In this document: positions 1 to 4,469 of the stretch, piece by piece | Position numbering within the stretch: position 1 is the first letter of the stretch | Layout: every line of letters starts with the position of its first letter | Assembly: GCA_021779435.1 (NCBI GenBank) | Contig: JAJYAR010000135.1 | Coordinates: 1 to 7,201, forward strand | Source of the DNA: a bacterium | Lineage (GTDB): Bacteria > Verrucomicrobiota > Verrucomicrobiae > JAJYAR01 | Reading direction: 5' to 3' | Length of the DNA: 7,201 bases | Notes under the pieces: model-generated | The model's input: the letters and a program-made list of their open reading frames with translations, nothing else | Told to the model about the DNA's origin: nothing | Databases searched by the model: none | Translations under genes and position numbers: made by a program

Positions 1-628
1 GATCTGTCGTCTCACCCATCATCATTCCGCCAATGCAGAGGACCGGGTCGTCGACCGTCGCGCCACCCGCCGCCTGGATGCAGTCGAGCAGCGTCGTGCC
101 GAGCGGTACGGTGAGTGTTGTCGGCGTCTTCACGCAACCGGCGATCGTCAGGGTCTTGTGCGTGACGGGCCGGCCTCCGGCGGCGTTGGCGATGTTGGCG
201 AAGGTCTCGACGTTGCAGACGACGGCGCCGACGTTGATCGGAATGCCGCCGGGCGGGATGAGCCGTTTCGTCGTTTCGTAAACCAGGTCGTACTCGTCTC
301 CGGCGGGGTAGAAATCGCCGAGAAGATGGACGCGCACGGCGGTGCCGGCGCACGCGGCTTCGATCGCTTCGACGGCGTGCTTGTTCTTGGCCTTGATGCC
401 GACGATGCCCGTACCTGCGCCCACCGCCTCCATCGCAAGCTGCATGCCGCGGACGACCTGGGCGGCCTCGCGCTCCATGACGGCGGCGTCCTTGTGGAGC
501 AGCGGTTCGCACTCGGCGCCGTTGGCGATGACGGTGTCGGCACGAGCGGCGAGTTTCACGTGAGTGGGGAATCCCCCACCTCCGGCTCCAACAACGCCAG
601 CAGCGCGGACCTGATCTACAAGGCTCAT
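1..628 (-). CDS. PduS/RnfC-like electron-transfer flavoprotein, N-terminal part
   Basis: I translated this minus-strand frame directly; it is open from ATG 628-626 to the left edge (209 residues, C-terminus missing). The protein opens with VRAAGVVGAGGGGFPTHVKL (residues 7-26), the glycine-rich flavin/NADH-binding segment of the Complex I 51-kDa/RnfC/PduS superfamily. It continues with NGAECEP (36-42), YPAGDE (107-112), PPGGIPINVGAVVCNVET (125-142) and an SLBB-type segment from about 159. Family members move electrons from NADH through flavin and, further downstream, 4Fe-4S clusters; PduS reduces the cobalamin cofactor of diol dehydratase. RnfC carries an extra domain before the GAGG motif, and here that motif starts almost at residue 14, so PduS-like is the better call. 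The conserved GGPMMG motif reads GGMMMG at 200-205. The iron-sulfur part and gene neighbours lie outside the window, so the substrate is unknown. I see no Shine-Dalgarno sequence before the ATG; the start is chosen by family alignment. Confidence 0.85.
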   Translation of the reverse strand, partial: MSLVDQVRAAGVVGAGGGGFPTHVKLAARADTVIANGAECEPLLHKDAAVMEREAAQVVRGMQLAMEAVGAGTGIVGIKAKNKHAVEAIEAACAGTAVRVHLLGDFYPAGDEYDLVYETTKRLIPPGGIPINVGAVVCNVETFANIANAAGGRPVTHKTLTIAGCVKTPTTLTVPLGTTLLDCIQAAGGATVDDPVLCIGGMMMGETTD

Positions 629-697
629 CGTTGGCGTCGACGCTAGGAACCGGCCCGGGGCGGACAATGAAAATCCCGGAACGCAGGCCCAAGTCGT

Positions 698-731
698 TTG
701 AACCGCGGATGGACGCTGACGAACACCGATT
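698..731 (-). repeat. Degenerate dispersed repeat (CGCGGTTCAA family)
   Basis: Read on the minus strand, this stretch has the order TTCGT..GCGTCCAT.CGCGGTTCAA. It matches, with small insertions and substitutions, the plus-strand array at 4140-4194, which also ends in CGCGGTTCAA. Two copies in opposite orientation in separate intergenic regions indicate a dispersed repeat family. Its function is unknown. Confidence 0.6.
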
Positions 732-846
732 GGTTGTAGCGGCGGTCCGGTGGCCGCGGTGCCTTTCGGCTCGATTCGGCGCGGGGTTCTGGGAACGGGC
801 GGCCCGCCCGCTTCCGCCCTTCGATGTTTGATGTTCGTTGTCGTGG

Positions 847-912
847 GCGCGGTGCCCTCACCGCGCAGGCGTCGGGCCCAGCGGCCCGCGCTCCCAGGCC
901 CGTCACCGGGCC
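847..912. repeat. Cluster of three perfect hairpins
   Basis: Three inverted repeats sit head to tail. The first is GCGCGGTG/CACCGCGC at 847-866 (8-bp stem, CCCT loop). The second is CGGGCC/GGCCCG at 873-888 (6-bp stem, CAGC loop). The third is GGCCCG/CGGGCC at 897-912 (6-bp stem, TCAC loop). All have four-base loops and are separated by 6 to 8 bases. None is followed by a T-run on either strand, so they are not ordinary intrinsic terminators. The middle one has a near-identical relative at 4033-4055. Confidence 0.7.
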
Positions 913-950
913 GGTTCTGCCGCACGGCATTGCGTGACGGCGCGTGTCTT

Positions 951-969
951 CCGGGGGCAGCGGCCCCGG
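951..969. repeat. Hairpin CCGGGG/CCCCGG
   Basis: A perfect 6-bp inverted repeat with a 7-base loop. It is followed by CTAT, similar to the CTAC that follows each hairpin in the 4030-4131 array, which suggests the same broad repeat class. No T-run follows. Confidence 0.5.
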
Positions 970-993
970 CTATACCCAAGCGGGTCCTTTGCA

Positions 994-1051
994 ATAAAGC
1001 GTGGCTTTCCGAGCTTTATCGCGCTTAACGCTCGGTTTCCCGAGCTTTATC
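994..1051. repeat. Paired direct repeat with embedded hairpins
   Basis: TTTCCGAGCTTTATC (1006-1020) recurs with one inserted C as TTTCCCGAGCTTTATC (1036-1051), about 31 bases apart. The first copy lies inside an inverted repeat, ATAAAGC (994-1000) with GCTTTAT (1013-1019). The second overlaps the hairpin CTCGG-TTTC-CCGAG (1031-1044). Two copies spaced about three helical turns upstream of the sigma gene could be a regulator site or another dispersed element; the sequence does not decide. Confidence 0.5.
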
Positions 1052-1069
1052 TCCGGACGCCGGTGGGAG

Positions 1070-1089
1070 CGCGCCGGTTACCCGGCGTG
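1070..1089. repeat. Hairpin CGCCGG/CCGGCG upstream of the sigma gene
   Basis: A perfect 6-bp stem (1072-1077 with 1082-1087) with a TTAC loop. In RNA it can extend to 8 bp through a G-U and a C-G pair (1070-1089). It lies about 60 bases before the sigma factor start, so it would fall in the 5' leader if transcription begins upstream. No T-run follows. Confidence 0.5.
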
Positions 1090-1137
1090 CGGCGGCTGCT
1101 AAACCTTCGCCTTTTGTGCGCGGTTTTGCGGGGATGC

Positions 1138-1142
1138 GGGAG
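1138..1142 (+). promoter_or_regulatory. Shine-Dalgarno site GGGAG supporting a TTG start
   Basis: GGGAG lies 5 bases before TTG 1148-1150 but 17 bases before the first ATG (1160-1162). The spacing favours the TTG as the initiation codon of the sigma factor gene. Confidence 0.5.
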
Positions 1143-1147
1143 TTGGT

Positions 1148-2695
1148 TTGCAGACCTCGATGCGCGAAGACTCCGAACTCCTGAGGCGCTACGCCGACGC
1201 CGGCGACGACGCGGCGTTCACCGAGTTCGTCCAGCGCCACCTCGGCCTGGTGTACTCGATCGCCGTCCGGCAGGCGCACGGCAACCGAACCCTGGCGGAG
1301 GACATCACCCAGCGGGTGTTCACCGATCTCGCCCGAAAGGCTCCCCGCCTCGCCAGCCATCCGAGTCTGCTTGGCTGGCTTCACACGGCGACGCGGTTGG
1401 CGGCGATGAAGGCGCTGCGGCAGGAAGCGCGTCGACTCGGTCGCGAAACGGAGGCGCACGCCATGGATCAAATCGAACGCGAGGACAACCGCCCTGCCCA
1501 ATCGTCGCTGCCGCCCGTCGAGCCACTGCTCGATGACATCCTTGCCGGACTGAGGGAGAGGGAACGCGAGGCACTGCTGCTGCGCTACCACGGCGGCTGT
1601 TCGTATTCGGAAATTGGCCACCGCCTCGCGCTCACGGAAACGGCGGCGCGGTCCTGCGTGGATCGCGCCGTGGAGCGTCTCCGCGCCAGGTTCGCCGCCC
1701 GCGGCATTCATTCCAGTGGCGCCGCACTGATGGCTGCCCTGGCCGCCGAGGCGACCGCCGCCACCCCCGCCGGGCTCGCCGCGTCCGTCGCGACTGCGGC
1801 GCTCACGGCAGGCGCGGTGACAGGTGCCGTCACGATTTTCACCCCACTCGCCATGAATAAAACCATCGTCGCCGTTGGCACCGCTGTCGTGGCCGGTCTT
1901 CTCACGGCCGTGGTGCTGGAGTCGCGCACGCAGACACGCCTGCAGCGCGAGGTCGCGCAGTTGCAGGCGGCAAACGACAGCCGGACCAGGCCGGCAACCG
2001 CCACCGTTGCGAGCGCCGACGACACGCGCGAGTTCGCACGCCTCACTGCACGGCGGGAGGAGCTTCGCGCCCAGCTCTCCGCGGCGGAGGAGCCGGCGCC
2101 GCCCGCCTCCCGGATGAAGAAGCAGGGCGACTGGAAAAACGCAGGGTTCGACACCCCGGAGAACGCCTTCGAGACGATCGCCTGGGCGATGTTCAATCGC
2201 GACTGGGACACCCTCGGCGCCGCTTATGTGTTCCAACCCGCCGGCCAGCAGAAGCTCGACGCGTTCTTCGCGTCCCTTCCAGCCGACGTGCAGGCCAAAT
2301 ACGGCAACACCGCGCACCTGTTCGGGCCGCTGTTCCGGGAATTGATGACACCCATGTCAAACTGGTTGCGGGTAATTGAGCGCACCCCGCAGCGGGATGG
2401 AAAACTCGCCTACCGGGTGGTGAGCGTGGACAGCGAGACATCGCGTTTCGGTGAGTTCTCGAGCGTGAAGTTGCTCGACAATGTCTCCCCCCCGAATCCA
2501 CGGGGGAACGCGACCGCAAGACTCCGCCGAATCGCCGGCGAGTGGAAAATTGGATACTTCTCCGAGTCCACGGCGGACAGCCTCATCCGAAATGTCGATC
2601 CAACGACGGGCGAAGTTCGACCGCACGCGGTGAAAGACCTCCTGCCTATTTCAGTCGAGGGACAAAAGCGGGAGCCCGGAACACCCACGCCATGA
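1148..2695 (+). CDS. ECF-type sigma-70 factor fused to a membrane-anchored C-terminal domain
   Basis: This 515-residue protein is a sigma-70-family factor with a very long C-terminal extension. Region 2, which binds core polymerase and the -10 element, spans about 24-97 and includes AEDITQRVF (50-58) and a GWLHTATR segment. Region 4, a helix-turn-helix that reads the -35 element, spans about 130-183 and contains LLLRYHGGCSYSEIGHRL. A typical ECF factor ends here at about 180-200 residues. This one continues with an Ala-rich segment (about 185-230), a predicted transmembrane helix beginning MNKTIVAVGTAVVAGLL (236-258), a charged coiled-coil-like stretch (about 262-315) and a C-terminal domain containing NAGFDTPENAFETIAWA (331-347). 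That domain recurs in the next gene. The TTG start is chosen by its Shine-Dalgarno spacing; ATG 1160 would remove only four residues. The target promoters, and whether the extension inhibits or senses, cannot be read from sequence. Confidence 0.88.
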   Translation: MQTSMREDSELLRRYADAGDDAAFTEFVQRHLGLVYSIAVRQAHGNRTLAEDITQRVFTDLARKAPRLASHPSLLGWLHTATRLAAMKALRQEARRLGRETEAHAMDQIEREDNRPAQSSLPPVEPLLDDILAGLREREREALLLRYHGGCSYSEIGHRLALTETAARSCVDRAVERLRARFAARGIHSSGAALMAALAAEATAATPAGLAASVATAALTAGAVTGAVTIFTPLAMNKTIVAVGTAVVAGLLTAVVLESRTQTRLQREVAQLQAANDSRTRPATATVASADDTREFARLTARREELRAQLSAAEEPAPPASRMKKQGDWKNAGFDTPENAFETIAWAMFNRDWDTLGAAYVFQPAGQQKLDAFFASLPADVQAKYGNTAHLFGPLFRELMTPMSNWLRVIERTPQRDGKLAYRVVSVDSETSRFGEFSSVKLLDNVSPPNPRGNATARLRRIAGEWKIGYFSESTADSLIRNVDPTTGEVRPHAVKDLLPISVEGQKREPGTPTP

Positions 2696-3408
2696 GAACA
2701 ACCGTCCTGATCCTGTGCGGAGCCGCCGCAGTCCTTGGCTCGATCGCAACCTGGCTCCACGTCACGAACGATCGGCTGCGTGCACAACGCGACGTCCTCG
2801 TTTCCCCGCCGGCCTCCGGCTCGGCACCCGCCACGCGAGCCGCCGCGTCGGCAGGCGCGACGCCCGTTCGCGAAGGCGACATGACCCGGCTCCGGGCCGA
2901 AATACGGGACCTCGAAGCCCGCGTATCAGCTGCGTCCGCACAACAACCGAAGCGGAACACCGACATCACGCGCGACCTGGTGAATGTGGGCGACCTGCGC
3001 AATGCCGGCCGCGACACGCCGGCTGCCGCCTTCGAGACACTCGTATGGGCGTCGGTCCATGGCGACGAGTCCCTCAGCGGGCTGATTGCGATCAGCCCGG
3101 TGGACCACGCACAGACGCTCGAGTATCTCAGGCGCATCGGAAGCAGCCGAACGCCCGAGCAGGTTGCCGGAATCCTCTTTGCCGACGAGTTGCTGAGAAA
3201 GGTGGAGAGGGTGCAGGTCCTCGAAAGCGCCCAGGTCGATCCCACCCACGTGAACCTGAAAACGAAGACGGCAGACATCGCGGAGAGTGAGCACAAGACA
3301 ACGATCCCGATGGTCCTGGGGCCCGGCGGGTGGCAACTCCAGATGCCCGAGGGCATGGCGCGAGGACTGGAACAGACGTTGAATTACAGTCCGGCAGCAG
3401 CACGCTGA
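2692..3408 (+). CDS. Membrane-anchored protein resembling the sigma factor's C-terminal domain
   Basis: This 238-residue protein has no function I can name. It starts with one hydrophobic helix (about 4-22, TVLILCGAAAVLGSIATWL), probably an uncleaved signal anchor. A Pro/Ala/Ser linker, a short coiled-coil-like segment (RLRAEIRDLEARVSAASAQ, about 66-84) and a C-terminal domain follow. That domain carries NAGRDTPAAAFETLVWA (104-120), matching NAGFDTPENAFETIAWA in the upstream sigma factor. The order anchor, coil, domain is the same in both, so this is likely a free-standing paralogue of the sigma extension (238 against about 280 residues). LILC near the N-terminus resembles a lipobox, but the residue before the Cys is Leu, so lipidation is unlikely. 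The ATG overlaps the sigma stop codon as ATGA, which fixes the start and indicates coupled translation. I infer a role linked to the sigma factor. Confidence 0.75.
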   Translation: MRTTVLILCGAAAVLGSIATWLHVTNDRLRAQRDVLVSPPASGSAPATRAAASAGATPVREGDMTRLRAEIRDLEARVSAASAQQPKRNTDITRDLVNVGDLRNAGRDTPAAAFETLVWASVHGDESLSGLIAISPVDHAQTLEYLRRIGSSRTPEQVAGILFADELLRKVERVQVLESAQVDPTHVNLKTKTADIAESEHKTTIPMVLGPGGWQLQMPEGMARGLEQTLNYSPAAAR

Positions 3409-3429
3409 GCCCCCGTTTCAAAGCCGTGG

Positions 3430-3449
3430 GCGGGGCGTCGTTGCCCCGC
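3430..3449. repeat. Perfect 7-bp hairpin after the sigma gene pair
   Basis: GCGGGGC (3430-3436) pairs with GCCCCGC (3443-3449) around the loop GTCGTT. It begins 22 bases after the stop codon at 3408, where a terminator would be expected, but no T-run follows. It is therefore at best a weak or factor-assisted terminator, or a transcript-end stabiliser. Its GC-rich form also resembles the other intergenic palindromes. Confidence 0.45.
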
Positions 3450-3521
3450 ACGCACCGCAACGCGCGGGCTTGCCGCAAGTGGCGGCGACGATAGACTTCG
3501 GCCAATCCTCTACCCCAAACT

Positions 3522-3525
3522 GAGG
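3522..3525 (+). promoter_or_regulatory. Shine-Dalgarno site GAGG for the 161-residue protein
   Basis: GAGG lies 7 bases before ATG 3533, a standard spacing, and supports that start over the internal ATG at 3605. Confidence 0.55.
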
Positions 3526-3532
3526 CCCACCC

Positions 3533-4018
3533 ATGAACAATCCGTATCCGTCCGAAACCGGATGCTGTCCGCGTTTCGCACCAGAATCCTGGGACGAGAA
3601 AGACATGAACTGGCAGGGCAAACGGTTCATCAAGGACCGCGTCCGCACGTTCTTTTTCATGCCGCTTAACTTCGGCAGCGCGATGAAACGCGCCTTCCTC
3701 AGGATCGATGCAGCCGGAGCGTTCACCCCCGCCCCACCCGCTGTGTTGTCGGACCACACCTCGAGGTGGAACATGGATCTCTACATCGAGGTGACGAAGG
3801 AGGTTCCCGGCGCGGAGAACGTCCAGGTCAGCGGACATTTTCTCTCGAAGGTGTTCGAAGGGCCGTACCGGAACACAGGTCAATGGTGCCGCGAGATGTC
3901 GGCGTGGGTGACGTCGCGCGGCCACACGATCAAGCGGGAGTTCATGTACTACACGACCTGCCCGAAGTGCGCGCGTCACTACGGCAAGAACTATGTCGTG
4001 ATCGTGGCCGAGGTGTAG
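3533..4018 (+). CDS. Conserved protein of unknown function with CCP and CPxC motifs
   Basis: This 161-residue soluble protein belongs to a family I recognise by pattern from other bacteria but cannot tie to a proven activity; from memory, members are sometimes labelled 'hydrolase' without clear support. Marked features are YPSETGCCPRF near the N-terminus (5-15), a conserved MPLNFG (43-48), FLSKVFEGPYRNTGQW in the second half, and YTTCPKCARHYGKNY (140-154), which contains a CPxC pair (Cys143, Cys146). The paired cysteines could bind a metal or be redox-active. There is no signal peptide or membrane helix. A good Shine-Dalgarno site fixes the start. It lies 124 bases downstream of the preceding plus-strand gene, beyond a GC hairpin, so it is probably a separate transcription unit. 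The reading frame is confident; the function is not known. Confidence 0.82.
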   Translation: MNNPYPSETGCCPRFAPESWDEKDMNWQGKRFIKDRVRTFFFMPLNFGSAMKRAFLRIDAAGAFTPAPPAVLSDHTSRWNMDLYIEVTKEVPGAENVQVSGHFLSKVFEGPYRNTGQWCREMSAWVTSRGHTIKREFMYYTTCPKCARHYGKNYVVIVAEV

Positions 4019-4029
4019 CTCCCAGTCCC

Positions 4030-4054
4030 GGCGGGCCCAGCGGTCCCGCCCTAC
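4030..4054. repeat. Hairpin unit 1, followed by CTACC
   Basis: GGCGGG (4030-4035) pairs with CCCGCC (4045-4050), and CTACC follows directly. The core CGGGCCCAGCGG is shared exactly with 873-884 in the other intergenic region, so this is one copy of a dispersed palindromic repeat. Confidence 0.65.
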
Positions 4055-4069
4055 CCCCGATCACGATCC

Positions 4070-4093
4070 CCGGCCTCTGCGGAGGCCGGCTAC
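4070..4093. repeat. Hairpin unit 2, followed by CTAC
   Basis: CCGGCCTC (4070-4077) pairs perfectly with GAGGCCGG (4082-4089) around the loop TGCG, and CTAC follows directly at 4090-4093. The stem sequence differs from units 1 and 3 while the trailing CTAC is kept. Confidence 0.65.
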
Positions 4094-4108
4094 AGCAATC
4101 CGCCATTC

Positions 4109-4132
4109 CGCCGGTCCGAGACCGGCGCTACC
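4109..4132. repeat. Hairpin unit 3, followed by CTACC
   Basis: CGCCGGTC (4109-4116) pairs perfectly with GACCGGCG (4120-4127) around a three-base loop, and CTACC follows directly. It completes a row of three palindromes with unrelated stems but a common 3' tail. Confidence 0.65.
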
Positions 4133-4139
4133 TCGGAGC

Positions 4140-4194
4140 TTCGCGTTCATTCGCGTCCATTCGCGTTCATTCGCGTTCATTCGCGGTTCAAAAA
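4140..4194 (+). repeat. Tandem 10-bp repeat TTCGCGTTCA
   Basis: Four consecutive 10-base units start at 4140, 4150, 4160 and 4170. Units 1, 3 and 4 are identical; unit 2 has one change (TTCGCGTCCA). The array closes with TTCGCGGTTCAAAA (from 4180). The 10-base period is close to one helical turn. A degenerate inverted copy lies at 698-731. I recall similar strings in intergenic DNA of Verrucomicrobia, but this was not checked. Confidence 0.85.
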
Positions 4195-4258
4195 TGGTTC
4201 CGGGAGTGCGCCGGTCGGCTCGCTGGCGCTCGCTCGCTACCCATCGCCGTGCGTCGAT

Positions 4259-4296
4259 GGTTGGCCTCGGTTTCCTCTGTTTGCTCCTGTGAGAAC
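4259..4296. repeat. Degenerate CTCTGTTT/CTCCTGT-type stretch
   Basis: Read on the minus strand, this shows loosely repeated AGGAGCAAAC, AGAGGAAACC and GAGGCCAACC blocks about 10 bases apart. The similarity is weak and the boundaries uncertain. Its style, short degenerate units of about one helical turn, resembles the nearby 10-bp array. Confidence 0.3.
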
Positions 4297-4344
4297 AGAT
4301 CGTGGGTTTGGGGTTCTCGGATCTTGTCGTTCCAAGACGGTCAC

Positions 4345-4376
4345 AAAAAAAGCGCGCCGCTTTCGCGACGCGCTTT
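4345..4376 (-). terminator. Rho-independent terminator of the chaperone operon
   Basis: On the minus strand the sequence forms a 12-bp stem, AAAGCGCGTCGC with GCGGCGCGCTTT (one G-U pair), capped by a GAAA tetraloop and followed by seven T residues. It begins 93 bases after the groEL stop codon. The hairpin, stable tetraloop and T-run make this a textbook intrinsic terminator. There is no T-run on the plus strand, so it acts in one direction. Confidence 0.93.
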
Positions 4377-4469
4377 GTGAAATAAACACTGAACTACGTC
4401 TCAGGTCTCGGTTTCCGGTCTTTCGACCGTAAACCATCAACCTTCAACAGCCGGGGCCGGAGCCTCGGC

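Larger units (their letters stand above)
629..1147. other. Palindrome-rich non-coding region between divergent genes
   Basis: No credible protein is encoded in these 519 bases. The stretch separates the minus-strand PduS-like gene from the plus-strand sigma factor gene, so both promoters should lie here, but I see no convincing -35/-10 pair. It holds a degenerate direct repeat (698-731) and a run of short perfect inverted repeats from 796 to 1089. These include a 5-bp stem at 796-810 (CGGGC/GCCCG) as well as those listed separately. The spacing and number of hairpins are well above what chance would give even in GC-rich DNA, though I could not compute this. Confidence 0.7.
4019..4469. other. 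Repeat-rich non-coding region between convergent genes
   Basis: No credible gene lies in these 451 bases between the plus-strand CPxC protein and the minus-strand groEL. From left to right it holds three hairpins each followed by CTAC (4030-4131), a 10-bp tandem repeat (4140-4194), a GCTCGCT direct repeat (4218-4224 and 4228-4234) that also runs into CTAC, a degenerate purine/pyrimidine-biased stretch (4259-4296), the groEL terminator (4345-4376), and a small hairpin CGGTC-TTTC-GACCG (4416-4429). Confidence 0.7.

Noticed and set aside
158..646. 162-codon plus-strand frame, and minus-strand frame 12-692, at the left end
   Set aside because: Both are shadows of the PduS-like gene, whose motifs appear only in the minus-strand frame starting at 628.
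1025..2317. 430-codon open frame on the minus strand opposite the sigma factor
   Set aside because: The translation is Arg/Gly-rich without domains, while the plus strand encodes clear sigma-70 regions 2 and 4.
2542..2691. Upstream in-frame extension of the domain-paralogue gene
   Set aside because: It overlaps the end of the sigma gene by 154 bases and would put a polar segment before the signal anchor. ATG 2692 with the ATGA overlap is more natural.
2692..2760. Lipoprotein signal in the domain-paralogue protein (LILC)
   Set aside because: The residue before Cys is Leu, where a lipobox needs Gly, Ala or Ser, and few residues precede the hydrophobic helix.
3430..3449. Intrinsic terminator after the sigma gene pair
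   Set aside because: The stem is good but there is no T-run on either strand, so it is recorded only as a hairpin.
3128..3979. 283-codon minus-strand frame across the second and third plus-strand genes
   Set aside because: It spans two convincing genes on the other strand, is Arg/Pro-rich and has no recognisable motif.
4140..4194. Possible CRISPR array
   Set aside because: The repeats are 10 bases, directly abutting, with no spacers and no cas genes.
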